Source: Methanomicrobia archaeon (GTDB taxonomy: Archaea; Halobacteriota; Bog-38; Methanoflorentales; Methanoflorentaceae). Taken from it: a stretch of 64,000 nucleotides of DNA. Positions 31,782 to 40,464 of the stretch are shown here, in pieces. How positions within the stretch are numbered: the stretch's first letter is position 1; the number at the start of each line of letters is the position of its first letter. The position numbers and the translations under genes were made by a program. The DNA lies in NCBI GenBank assembly GCA_015660915.1, contig JACTTZ010000011.1, positions 1-64,000 of the forward strand. Direction: 5' to 3'. The notes under the pieces were generated by a model. The model was not told the origin of the DNA, made no database searches, and saw nothing but the letters and a program-made list of their open reading frames with translations.

Positions 31782-32235
31782 TGTTCAAGAAATCGCGTGC
31801 AATCTCGGCCGCTATATCGAGACGAGCTGGATATGCCGCTATCTTTGCTCGAACGACTATTGGGTCAGCTTTACCTCGCGCTAGGACCCCACGTGCAGCT
31901 GCCTGTTTGTCGAATTTCACAACCAGTATACATCTTTCGCTAAGATGTTGAGGAATTTGCCCTCGCAACTGTATTAAGTCACGTTTGGGGAGCTTATTCC
32001 TAATCGCGTCAATAACTTGGCGTATCGCTTGAGCTTTTCCTGTTCGTGCTTTAAGAATGACTATAGCGTTTCCGAAGTGACCTGTGACTGGCTGGCGATC
32101 GATTCGCACGTTTTCTGGCACGATCAAGCGGAACGCTGCAACGACTTTGCTCTCGTCTTCAGTGCCATGGACAAAAACGCTGACTGCTATGCTGTGTATT
32201 GCTTTTTTTCGCCGGACGTGGTGAGTCGTTGCCAT
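31765..32235 (-). CDS. Exosome-associated-type RNA-binding protein (COG1325/DUF54)
   Basis: A 156-residue protein of the archaeal family annotated as predicted exosome subunit. It starts with a basic stretch (MATTHHVRRKKAIHSIAVSV), then a ferredoxin-like alpha/beta domain with GTEDESKVVAAFRLIVPENV and VTGHFGNAIVILKARTGKAQ, and ends RLDIAAEIARDFLNNAYIC. Genomic position between rpl15e and rpp30 is the usual one. Direct function has been inferred mostly from this context. Confidence 0.82.
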   Translation of the reverse strand: MATTHHVRRKKAIHSIAVSVFVHGTEDESKVVAAFRLIVPENVRIDRQPVTGHFGNAIVILKARTGKAQAIRQVIDAIRNKLPKRDLIQLRGQIPQHLSERCILVVKFDKQAAARGVLARGKADPIVVRAKIAAYPARLDIAAEIARDFLNNAYIC

Positions 32236-32271
32236 TCACGATAAGAAGCAGATCGATGCTTGGGAAGGGGC

Positions 32272-32853
32272 TTACGTCCCTCTTCGTCCATGAGCGCTAA
32301 GAGAAGGCACCGTTTTCTCGGCGCCTCGGCCTTTTTTCCCTAGACCGCGTCCTTTCCGACCTGCACTTGTTTTGCCCCGCAAAGCGCGCCCCCGTGAAGA
32401 CGCCATCCAGCTAAAATTTCGGTCGCTCAAGATGCGGGGGTGGTTTGGATCAATAAGTATGATTTCATACCACTTCGATTTCCCGTCTTGTCCTACCCAG
32501 TAAGAGTTTAACACTTCTAAGTTGGGGAACTTATGCGAAGCACGTTCCTCTGCAATGCGCTGTGAGCTTTTTCGAGCGGTCAGCCGATTCACTCCGAGAT
32601 GCTTTGTCCTGCGGCCTCCGCGTGGGCGCTGTTTCCTTCTACCCCCGCGCCACGTTCTAACTCGAGCGGTAATGACGCCTTGTTTCGCTTTATATCCTAG
32701 ATTTCTTGCTCGATCAAGTCGCGTTGGCCGTTCGATGCGAACAACTGACGGTTCGCGCCGCCACGTTTGCAGTCGCTGCCACATAAGGCTTTTGACGTAA
32801 CTGCGTTCGGGCGTTTTCCAAGCATCCCGTATGAATCCATACATCGATTTCAT
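32272..32853 (-). CDS. rpl15e: Ribosomal protein L15e
   Basis: A 193-residue, very basic large-subunit protein. It starts [20 protein letters not shown] (from the second Met) and contains [40 protein letters not shown] and [20 protein letters not shown], all L15e hallmarks. The Gly/Lys/Arg-rich tail ([19 protein letters not shown]-like) reaches into 23S RNA. It is the first gene of the superoperon on this strand. Confidence 0.95.
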   Translation of the reverse strand: MKSMYGFIRDAWKTPERSYVKSLMWQRLQTWRREPSVVRIERPTRLDRARNLGYKAKQGVITARVRTWRGGRRKQRPRGGRRTKHLGVNRLTARKSSQRIAEERASHKFPNLEVLNSYWVGQDGKSKWYEIILIDPNHPRILSDRNFSWMASSRGRALRGKTSAGRKGRGLGKKGRGAEKTVPSLSAHGRRGT

Positions 32854-32965
32854 TTTTTATCCTCTTGTCTTCGGTTCAGCATTTATGCTACATTCCTAAG
32901 GATAGGTATTGCGTGCCAAATAGGGGTGCTGGTTACAAAAGAAGATCATAGAACATATATCTTTC

Positions 32966-34147
32966 CTACTTGGCACGCGAAGTCGCGACTATCTTGATTA
33001 TATCGCCATTTTGCAATTCGTGATGTTCACCAAGCCGCTTTTTCGTGCGTGCGTCCACAGCGTATATGAAACCGCTTCCGATATCAGAGTGAACTTTAAA
33101 GGCGAGATCTTTCGCAGTTTGTCCTTCTTTGATTAAGAATGCGTCTGGCAATACTCTTCCTTGCTTGTCTGACCATCGGTGTTCGTCTTCAACGGGATAC
33201 ACGACGATGTATTTTAGCACGTCGAACACCGTCGTGTTCAGGCACTTTTGAACCCCTGTGCCCTCCGCCTCTATAAATTTTTGCAAGCGCTCCAGAGCCG
33301 TTGTTTGTTGCTGATTTAGCGATGCGACTATCGCGAAATGAGTGTCACCCGGGACGTAAGCTATAAGCTCCTTCTGCTGAGCAAGTCGAAGCGCAAGTTC
33401 AGCCTCGCCGCTTGTTGCCACCGCGTCTTTGCATACTTCCCCTATCCGTGCGAGGTTGCTCGACGAAGCGACGTCTTTTTTATTTGCTGCTATCACAATG
33501 GGTTTTGCGCTCATTCTCACTTGTTGCGACAAATTTATTATATCCGCGCGTTCCCAGTTCTCTGGCGATTTGTCGGAAAGTCCAAGCTTCATCACGGCGT
33601 TTTTGATTTGGTATTCCTCTATGTTGAGTCCTGCTAGCTGAGTAGCGATCACGTGCGAAATGTTGTGCTCAAGGTGCGCTTTTTTGGCGAGTCTTTGCCA
33701 GTTCTTTTCGATGATGCCAGCAACCCATAAAGAGATCTCTTTTTCGAGTAAAGTAACGTCCTCCAACGGATCATGCGAGAGCGCGCCGAGCACGTTGCCC
33801 TCTATGTCAGTACCACCAGATGCATCAATCACGTTGATGATCGCCTCTGACTGGCGGAGGTTATCAAGGAAAGCATTGCCGAGTCCACGCCCCTTGTGAG
33901 CTTCTGGGACCAAGCCCGCGACGTCAACGAGCTCGATAGGGACAAATCGCACCCCGCCAACACAGTGGCCGCACCGGGCTTCAAGCTGTGTGCACGGACA
34001 CGGCACGCGCACATGCGACGTGCCTCGATTAGCGTTAATTGTTGTAAAAGGATAATTTGCTATCTCGACGTTTATAAGTGTTGCAGCTTTGAAAAAAGTT
34101 GATTTGCCAGTATTGGGCTTGCCGGCAAGAGCGATCGATAAGCTCAT
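32966..34147 (-). CDS. ychF: YchF/OLA1-type GTP/ATP-binding protein
   Basis: A 393-residue Obg-superfamily NTPase. The P-loop is GKPNTGKST (8-16), the switch/Walker B region is VPIELVDVAGLVPEAHKGRG (about 68-87), and the NKxD-like ANKKD sits near residue 219. The C-terminal TGS domain (about 320-390) contains VLPDAFLIKEGQTAKDLAFK and ends HELQNGDIIKIVA. The cysteine group CPCTQLEARCGHC (49-61) is seen in the archaeal version. A ribosome-linked role is assumed from the family. It overlaps the MptE gene start/stop by 4 bases. Confidence 0.9.
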   Translation of the reverse strand: MSLSIALAGKPNTGKSTFFKAATLINVEIANYPFTTINANRGTSHVRVPCPCTQLEARCGHCVGGVRFVPIELVDVAGLVPEAHKGRGLGNAFLDNLRQSEAIINVIDASGGTDIEGNVLGALSHDPLEDVTLLEKEISLWVAGIIEKNWQRLAKKAHLEHNISHVIATQLAGLNIEEYQIKNAVMKLGLSDKSPENWERADIINLSQQVRMSAKPIVIAANKKDVASSSNLARIGEVCKDAVATSGEAELALRLAQQKELIAYVPGDTHFAIVASLNQQQTTALERLQKFIEAEGTGVQKCLNTTVFDVLKYIVVYPVEDEHRWSDKQGRVLPDAFLIKEGQTAKDLAFKVHSDIGSGFIYAVDARTKKRLGEHHELQNGDIIKIVATSRAK

Positions 34148-34791
34148 TTAAAGTTCACATCCGTTTCCTCGAGCAGCTTTTTTGCCCACTGTAGCTTTTT
34201 CTTCTTTGTTGGACTAACGCTGCTGTCGGAAAAGTCAAATCCGATCGCGCTCACTGTGCTGGCGCCGTACTCTTTCGCCAAAAAGATCGCTCTGTCTCCA
34301 TCAGTAAAACCGCCTATGTTGAGCACGTTTGTCAGTGGCCGCGCCTGCGTCGTACCAAGCACGGCGCTTAGTGACGGGACGTGTTCCTCAATGGCATCGA
34401 TATTGTCTCCGTGCGCGTGAATTACCATGATCGCGCACATCGCATTTGCGAGTTTTAGATCGTTGATGTTCCCATCTAGATCGGATACGATTATGTGGGG
34501 GATGACCCCTTGCGCCAACAGCGTGGACGTGGCACCATCGGCCGCAATGATCGTCTCTCGAGCCTCTATTTTGCCGCTCTTAATATCATGAATCAAGGTC
34601 GGCGCTTTGCCGCAAACGAGAACTTTGCGTCTATTGATGATGTGGTGGAGTTTGCTTTGCGTCGAGTCGAAGCTTCCTTTCAAGGTCAACAAGTGGGACA
34701 AGATGCGGGCAGAGCGTTCATCTTCAGCGCTGTTAAATCCGAAATCACGGACTATCTCTCGATAGATAGGGCTCCACTCTCTAAGGTCCAT
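34144..34791 (-). CDS. mptE: 6-hydroxymethyl-7,8-dihydropterin pyrophosphokinase, MptE type
   Basis: A 215-residue DUF115-family kinase that activates 6-hydroxymethyl-dihydropterin in tetrahydromethanopterin (and archaeal folate) synthesis. Typical blocks are KVLVCGKAPTLIHDIKSG, IIAADGATSTLLAQGVIPHI with VSDLDGNINDL, MVIHAHGDNIDAIEEHVP, LNIGGFTDGDRAIFLAKEYG and the closing Lys-rich KKKKLQWAKKLLEE. It supports an H4MPT-using organism together with ftr. It is expressed with ychF. Confidence 0.88.
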   Translation of the reverse strand: MDLREWSPIYREIVRDFGFNSAEDERSARILSHLLTLKGSFDSTQSKLHHIINRRKVLVCGKAPTLIHDIKSGKIEARETIIAADGATSTLLAQGVIPHIIVSDLDGNINDLKLANAMCAIMVIHAHGDNIDAIEEHVPSLSAVLGTTQARPLTNVLNIGGFTDGDRAIFLAKEYGASTVSAIGFDFSDSSVSPTKKKKLQWAKKLLEETDVNFK

Positions 34792-34794
34792 GAG

Positions 34795-37700
34795 CTATTC
34801 CGCCAGTGAAATTGCAACTGGGTAGCCTTCGATCAGCCACTCTTTGCTAAGCCGCGCGTTTGTAACTTCCCCCTCTACAATGGATGTTGAAAGCGTCTCA
34901 TCTTTGACGTAAGATGCAAATGCTTGAATCGCCTGTGAAACTTCGGCCGAGCACCGGTAACCGACCTTGATTCGTGCGGTGTAGGCCAAATCCAGCTCCT
35001 TGCGCATGACTTGTATCCTCCTGACAACCTCTCGCACGAGCAATTCTCGGCGTAGTTCGAGGGTCAATTCGGTGTCTAAAAAGACGCTAAGGCCCCGATC
35101 CTCGCTTTTTATCAGACCTGGCTTTGTTTTTTTCGAGATTATTAAATCTTCCTTAAACAAGCTGACTGTTGTGTTGGCGACCTCGAACTCAACGCCGCCA
35201 TCCAGGTTTTCAAGCACTTCACGAGGCGCTAAGCTGCTGAGAACCTGTTTGATTTTAGGGACCAAATCCTTATATTTCGGTCCGACTTTAGCGAAATTAA
35301 GTGCGACTTCGTACTCGATGAGACTCTCTTCGTCTGCTTCAAAATAGATAGCCTTTAAGTTGAGCTCATTCTTGACAACAGACTTAAGCTCATCGCTCTT
35401 GAGTTCTGGTCCGATGCAGATCATTTCTCTGAGCGGCTGTCGCGTTTTGATATGTGCTGACGACCGCGCAGCCCTTCCCACTTCGACAATCTGCTTAGCA
35501 TAGTCCATCTCTTTTTCGATCTCGCTGTTCAAGTGATCGGCTCGGGAATCAGGATAAGACTCTAGGTGAACGCTTTCTGTGGCCCCTTGGGTATAGCGAG
35601 AAAGAGTTTTGTACAAGTGCTCGGAAATAAACGGCGTAAAGGGAGCGATCAGTTTGCTTAATGTCCACAAAGTCTCGAAAAGAGAGACATAAACGGAGAT
35701 TTTGTCTAAGTCGCGTTCATTCTTCCAGAAACGCCTCCTCGAAATTCTGATGAACCAGTTGCTTAGCTCTTCGATGAATGAGTCTATTGCGACAGTCGCT
35801 AGATAGTAGTCGTACCTATCCATATGCGTGATTACGTCCAAGACCAGTCCGCTTAGTCGTGAACGCAGCCACCGGTCGATGATGTTTCTTTGCTCGTCGG
35901 CGAGGCTCCACTCTGCATCGTACTGGTCTATCTCGGCATATGTCGTGAAAAAAGAGAGCACGTTCCAAAGTGTGGAGATCGTCTTACGCTGGGACTCGAC
36001 GATGGCTTGTTTATAGAACTTTTTAGGAGTGCCGGGATTGCCAGCGCTGAAAAGATACCACCGTAGGCTATCAGCCCCCTCGCTGTTCAGAATTTGCCAT
36101 GGATCAACCGTGTTACCTTTGCTTTTTGACATCTTTCGACCCTGTTCGTCCACGATGTGGCCGAGGCTTATTACGTTGTTATACGCGTTCGATCCAAATA
36201 CGGCGCTCGCGATTGCATGCAAGCTATAGAACCAACCGCGCGTCTGATCGACGCCTTCTGCTATGAAGTCCACCGGCACCTTGCACTCGTTATTGTGCTC
36301 GAACGGATAGTGCAGCGATGCGAAAGGGGCGCAACCAGAGTCGTACCAGCAGTCTATTACGTCGGGAATACGGCGCATCGTCTCTGCGCATTCGTCGCAG
36401 GGAAAGACAATGCGGTCGATATAGGGCTTATGGATGTCACTAACAACGGCCTTAGAGTCCATTCGCTGCTTCAGCTCATCGATGCTCCCGATGAACGACA
36501 CGTGGTTGTTAGGACACTTCCAAATGGGTAGAGGCGTACCCCAGTAACGCTCTCGACTTAGCGCCCAGTCACGGGCATTCTCGATAAAGTTGCCGAAGCG
36601 TCCGTGCTTCAGCACTTGCGGATGCCACTGAACCAGTTCGTTGTTTCGAGTCAGCACATCACGCAAAGAGCTCATCCTTATAAACCACGCCTTTCGAGCG
36701 TAATACATAAGCGGCGTTTCGCAGCGCCAACAGAACGGATAGCTGTGTTCGTGCATCTCGCTTTTAAACAGAAAGCCCCGGGCTGCAAGATCCTCTCTAA
36801 TTACGGCGTTAGCTTCGGTGAAGAACAGCCCGCCAACCAAAGCGATGTGATCGTCGAACCGTCCGTTAGGTTTCACGAGCTGGACGAGGGGAAGGCCGTG
36901 TGCCTTTGCTACGTTGAAGTCATCCTCTCCGAAAGCTGGAGCGATATGCACGATGCCCGTGCCCTCAGCCGTGGTGATGAAATCTGCGAGCACAACGCTT
37001 AGCTGCTCGTCACCAAACAGGGACCGATACCGCATTCCGTTGAGTTCTTTTCCTTGAAACTCAGCTACCACCTCAAAACGCGGCTCATCACGCAGTACCG
37101 TTTCCAGCAATGCCTTTGCAAAGATGAGAAATTGGCTCCTGACCTTCACCTTGACATAAGTGATGTCGGGATTGACGGCAAGCGCTACGTTCGAAAGCAG
37201 AGTCCATGGGGTGGTTGTCCAGGCTAAAAAATAGGTTTCACGTTGGTTGGATAGAGGAAACTTCACAAAAGCTGCCTCCTCGTTTATGTTCGCATAACCT
37301 TGTGCTACCTCGTGGGTGCTCAAGACAGTGCCGCAGCGCGGACAATATGGAACGACATAGTGACCTTCATAAATAAGATCTCGCTCCCACAGGCGTTTAA
37401 GGGACCACCACACCGATTCGATGTAGCGTGGGTCCATCGTCGTGTACGGCGTTGTCAGATCAATAAAGAAGCCCACACGCTTGGTCATCTCAGCCCATTC
37501 ATCGATGTGACTAAATACTGAACTTCGGCAGACGTTGTTGAACTGTTCAACTCCATAGGTTTCGATGCCTGCTTTGTCCTTAAATTCAAGTTCCTTCTCA
37601 ACAGAAATCTCAACTGGAAGCCCGTGACAATCCCATCCGCTAACGCGGGGGACATAGTAACCTCGCATGGTTTTGTAACGCAGAAAAAGGTCTTTAACGA

Positions 37701-37884
37701 CTCGAGCATAAACGTGGTGAACGCCAGGAGAGCCGTTTGCGGTCGGCGGCCCTTCTACAAATCTGAACAGCTCTGATCCCTTGTTTGCGTTTATGCTCTT
37801 TGTAATAATGTTGTTTTCATCCCATTCTTTAAGGATGGTTTTTTCCATAGCAACGAGGTTAGAATCTTGTTGAGAGTTTGACAT
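34795..37884 (-). CDS. ileS: Isoleucyl-tRNA synthetase
   Basis: A 1029-residue class I synthetase. The HIGH-type motif is VHHVYARV (about 53-60), the editing CP1 domain lies in roughly 200-400, and KMSKSKGNT is near residue 587. WDCHGLPVE (about 84-92) and the WYDSG motif of the Ile/Val/Leu group are present. The C-terminal anticodon-binding domain reaches the end; length matches the archaeal/eukaryotic-type enzyme. The stop lies 3 bases from the mptE gene start. Confidence 0.96.
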   Translation of the reverse strand: MSNSQQDSNLVAMEKTILKEWDENNIITKSINANKGSELFRFVEGPPTANGSPGVHHVYARVVKDLFLRYKTMRGYYVPRVSGWDCHGLPVEISVEKELEFKDKAGIETYGVEQFNNVCRSSVFSHIDEWAEMTKRVGFFIDLTTPYTTMDPRYIESVWWSLKRLWERDLIYEGHYVVPYCPRCGTVLSTHEVAQGYANINEEAAFVKFPLSNQRETYFLAWTTTPWTLLSNVALAVNPDITYVKVKVRSQFLIFAKALLETVLRDEPRFEVVAEFQGKELNGMRYRSLFGDEQLSVVLADFITTAEGTGIVHIAPAFGEDDFNVAKAHGLPLVQLVKPNGRFDDHIALVGGLFFTEANAVIREDLAARGFLFKSEMHEHSYPFCWRCETPLMYYARKAWFIRMSSLRDVLTRNNELVQWHPQVLKHGRFGNFIENARDWALSRERYWGTPLPIWKCPNNHVSFIGSIDELKQRMDSKAVVSDIHKPYIDRIVFPCDECAETMRRIPDVIDCWYDSGCAPFASLHYPFEHNNECKVPVDFIAEGVDQTRGWFYSLHAIASAVFGSNAYNNVISLGHIVDEQGRKMSKSKGNTVDPWQILNSEGADSLRWYLFSAGNPGTPKKFYKQAIVESQRKTISTLWNVLSFFTTYAEIDQYDAEWSLADEQRNIIDRWLRSRLSGLVLDVITHMDRYDYYLATVAIDSFIEELSNWFIRISRRRFWKNERDLDKISVYVSLFETLWTLSKLIAPFTPFISEHLYKTLSRYTQGATESVHLESYPDSRADHLNSEIEKEMDYAKQIVEVGRAARSSAHIKTRQPLREMICIGPELKSDELKSVVKNELNLKAIYFEADEESLIEYEVALNFAKVGPKYKDLVPKIKQVLSSLAPREVLENLDGGVEFEVANTTVSLFKEDLIISKKTKPGLIKSEDRGLSVFLDTELTLELRRELLVREVVRRIQVMRKELDLAYTARIKVGYRCSAEVSQAIQAFASYVKDETLSTSIVEGEVTNARLSKEWLIEGYPVAISLAE

Positions 37885-38121
37885 TGTTACTTCGCTTGAG
37901 CTTAGTCGCGGGTGGCCTTAGCCTGTAGCTCGCATTTCACGTCAGAAAAGCCTCTTTTCACGTGTAAGATAAGTGTTTCTGAGATAAGTGATTCTATCCC
38001 GCGCCCACTAATAAAGATTGTCGAGTTGCTTTCGTCGACACAAGAAAGCACAAAAAGTCTTCAAGACGCTTTTTGACGGTCCTGGGATTGCTATTTCGTG
38101 ATTTGGACCACGCGTATCCAG
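37885..38121. promoter_or_regulatory. ileS upstream region with tandem 15-base repeat
   Basis: No gene lies here. AGATAAGTGTTTCTG and AGATAAGTGATTCTA stand in tandem at 37967-37996. Read on the ileS strand each gives CACTTATCT, a weak TATA-like element, so two alternative promoters or a protein site are possible. Confidence 0.3.
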
Positions 38122-38583
38122 TTAACCAATATTGGCACGGTTCTGCGTGCCTTTGTCCACGTTTCGGAGACTAAGTGCGGGAATCACAAACACCCTCACT
38201 TGAAAAACCCCACTTTGTACCATCATTCTTTCAGCAAACCCCCGTATATCCGCCGCGCTTCCGCGAACAACGTCGATCTCGAGACAATTCTTGGCATCTA
38301 AGTGTATATGAATGGTCGACGTAATGATCCTTGCGTTTTCGTGTTGAATGTCGGTTAAAAGAGAGATAAGGCCTCGCTGCTCGTGATTATACACTAGCGT
38401 AATCACGCCAATCTGCTCTCCTTCCGTCTGACTGAACGACTCATAATCTAGGAGATAACCCCTGATTGCGTCTCTAATTGCCTCTGATCGTGATGAGTAG
38501 CCCCTCTTGCTAATGACTTGATCAAATGCAGAAAGAAGTTGCGCGGGTATTGACACCCCTATCCTCATCAATTCGTCGTCCAT
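38122..38583 (-). CDS. nikR: Nickel-responsive regulator NikR
   Basis: A 153-residue NikR. The N-terminal ribbon-helix-helix is ELMRIGVSIPAQLLSAFDQV with GYSSRSEAIRDAIRGYL. The C-terminal ACT-type nickel domain carries the nickel ligands in the spacing of E. coli NikR (His, then HxH and Cys): VYNHEQRGL, STIHIHLDAKNCLEIDVV. The ATG at 38581-38583 follows TAGGA by 8 bases. It represses or activates nickel uptake in response to Ni. A perfect dyad covers its translation start region. Confidence 0.92.
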   Translation of the reverse strand: MDDELMRIGVSIPAQLLSAFDQVISKRGYSSRSEAIRDAIRGYLLDYESFSQTEGEQIGVITLVYNHEQRGLISLLTDIQHENARIITSTIHIHLDAKNCLEIDVVRGSAADIRGFAERMMVQSGVFQVRVFVIPALSLRNVDKGTQNRANIG

Positions 38584-38601
38584 CAAATATTCCTATATTT
38601 G
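38584..38601. promoter_or_regulatory. Perfect 7-bp dyad at the nikR ribosome-binding site
   Basis: CAAATAT-TCCT-ATATTTG directly precedes the nikR ATG and includes its SD bases. Protein binding would block translation initiation or transcription, so autoregulation is a natural guess. It differs from the E. coli NikR operator (GTATGA-N16-TCATAC), so another regulator, or chance in AT-rich DNA, remains possible. Confidence 0.4.
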
Positions 38602-39109
38602 GTAGAGTGAGCGACACTTATGGTGATTGTTGACACGTAGAGATGGTGTTGTCTATATAAATCATATCCGCATCGTTGCGCCTCAGCGCCATAGCGTAGA
38701 AACTTGTTGTTTTTAACTAAACGAACAGCGTTTCGTTTCGGGTCGATGCTAGCTAGTTGTCGATCGGCACTTTCTCTTAGATGCCCGTTATCACCTCATA
38801 CGTGCTAAGCAAATTCTTTTGTTGTTATCTAATCCCCGTTCACAGAAGCGTAACTTGTGTTTCTGTACGTTCTTGGGAGTTCCTTAGGCTACGTGGCGCC
38901 GTCTCGCGTTTGCGCATCGAAGATTAGACTCAGTAATTGTCGTAGTAGTAGCTGCCACGCTGAGTCCGGCAAAGCCGCATAAGCTAAGTCAGTCGTTTCA
39001 GTCGTATTAGTTACTTATACTTCTAAAAAAATATAGATTCCTGCGGCACCTAAGTGTTTGCTGATAAAGGTAGCTCAGAACGTTTGAGAGTTGATACGGA
39101 GTTTTTTAA
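38602..39109. other. Gene-free divergent promoter region
   Basis: These 508 bases separate divergent genes. CTATATAAAT at 38653-38662 is a good TATA box; on the minus strand (ATTTATATAG) it would serve nikR with a start near 38625. Nothing coding or RNA-like was recognised in the remaining ~440 bases. Confidence 0.4.
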
Positions 39110-39838
39110 TTGGGCAACACGTCAAATCCGACACAAGGTCCAGAGTTGATGCAAGCGCGAAAGACTATTATACATATAATCAATTCATTGAGTCCTTCTA
39201 GCAGGTTGAAAGGGGTTCCCATAGATGACATTGTAAGCTACAGTGAATCTCTCGGCATCTATCCAGAAAGTGTTATCGGCATAATTCAACAACTAGCGAA
39301 AGAAGGATTGGTGGTAGAACCGTCAAAGAACCATTTCTTAAACCGATTTCCTCCAATAACTATCCCCAAGAACGCGCTTGATTCGGAATCGCGAGTGTCA
39401 CGAGGGCAGGCGCCCGATTCCCGGCACGGAGTTCACGATGAGTTAGAAAAGATGGCGTCTCTCCTTGAAAGAAGTCATATCCAGGTAACTCCAAAGCAGC
39501 TGCTTCGCATTGAACGCGAGTACCAAGATATCATAGGGTCTGGCAACCCCGATCTTTTTTATGAAGGCTATCCAAGTGACGCTGAGATTGGAAAACGTGT
39601 TGGTATAGATAAGAGGAAGATTCAAGGTGCGCGGGTTTTGCTTGGGCTTTTGACGGAGCATGACGTTAAGATCAATTTCGATCGCGACAAGTTCTTGCGG
39701 TGGCTTTCAACCCCCAAAACAGCGAGAAAGAGCTCAAAGGATTTTGCTGAAGAACTCGGCGTGAGCTACTCAACCTTCAAGCGAAAAAGAGCTCTGTGGG
39801 AGGCATATCTGTCTAAAAGCTCAGCCGGCGAGAAATAG
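39110..39838 (+). CDS. DNA-binding-type protein with two helix-turn-helix regions
   Basis: A 242-residue protein of unknown family. The N-terminal part (about 14-75) looks like a winged helix: GVPIDDIVSYSESLGIYPES with IIQQLAKEGLVVEPSKNHFL. The C-terminus has another HTH-like unit, SSKDFAEELGVSYSTFKRKR (about 215-234). The middle has DAEIGKRVGIDKRKIQGARV. A TTG start has CGGAG 8 bases upstream. A regulator or replication/repair-linked DNA-binding role is possible. It is followed 21 bases on by a Mut7-C nuclease gene. Confidence 0.65.
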   Translation: MGNTSNPTQGPELMQARKTIIHIINSLSPSSRLKGVPIDDIVSYSESLGIYPESVIGIIQQLAKEGLVVEPSKNHFLNRFPPITIPKNALDSESRVSRGQAPDSRHGVHDELEKMASLLERSHIQVTPKQLLRIEREYQDIIGSGNPDLFYEGYPSDAEIGKRVGIDKRKIQGARVLLGLLTEHDVKINFDRDKFLRWLSTPKTARKSSKDFAEELGVSYSTFKRKRALWEAYLSKSSAGEK

Positions 39839-39859
39839 TTCAAAGAAATCTAGGCACAT

Positions 39860-40396
39860 ATGAAGTTCTTAGCTGATCGCATGCTAGGCCGCCTTTCTTC
39901 TTGGCTCAGGATTTTGGGGTACGATACAATAAGTGCGAATTCTTTTGTCGGTATGTCAAATGCAGCGGAGGACACTTTTATGCTCGAGCTGTCTAGACTT
40001 GAGGGGCGAACGTTGCTGACTCGGGATGCACAACTTCATATGCGAGCGAACGAGAAGTACGGGATATCAACACTTCTTGTTGATGACGGAAATGTGCTCC
40101 ATCAATTGAATCAGGTGCGAGAGCAATATAGCTTAGTATTCCCCGAACAACCTGAAGCAATTCGATGCAGTATCTGCAACGGTGCGCTTCATTTAGCCTC
40201 GATTTCGGAAGTCCTGCGATCGCAGGAGATCGCTAATTTACGTGCAAAGGGTGTCAATTGTGAGAAATTCATTCAGAAGCACGCTGACTATTACAAATGC
40301 GACAGATGCGGAAAGATATTTTGGAAAGGGCAACATTGGCGCAACATACTTGAAACGACACGACACCACCTTCATTGCGGTCAGGTGCCGCATTAA
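39860..40396 (+). CDS. Mut7-C RNase-domain protein
   Basis: A 178-residue protein with the PIN-like Mut7-C fold: MKFLADRMLGRLSSWLRILG (first Asp of the active site), LLTRDAQLHMRANEKYGIST and LLVDDGNVLHQL. A C-terminal zinc ribbon follows, with IRCSICNGAL (about 100) and YYKCDRCGKIFWKGQHW (about 144-160). Family members are putative toxin-like or RNA-processing nucleases. It probably forms an operon with the preceding DNA-binding gene. Confidence 0.85.
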   Translation: MKFLADRMLGRLSSWLRILGYDTISANSFVGMSNAAEDTFMLELSRLEGRTLLTRDAQLHMRANEKYGISTLLVDDGNVLHQLNQVREQYSLVFPEQPEAIRCSICNGALHLASISEVLRSQEIANLRAKGVNCEKFIQKHADYYKCDRCGKIFWKGQHWRNILETTRHHLHCGQVPH

Positions 40397-40464
40397 GCAG
40401 CTCATATGGGCCGTTGGACCGACAAGACGCATTCTCTGTGATTTTTTTTATCTGATCAGCGTTC

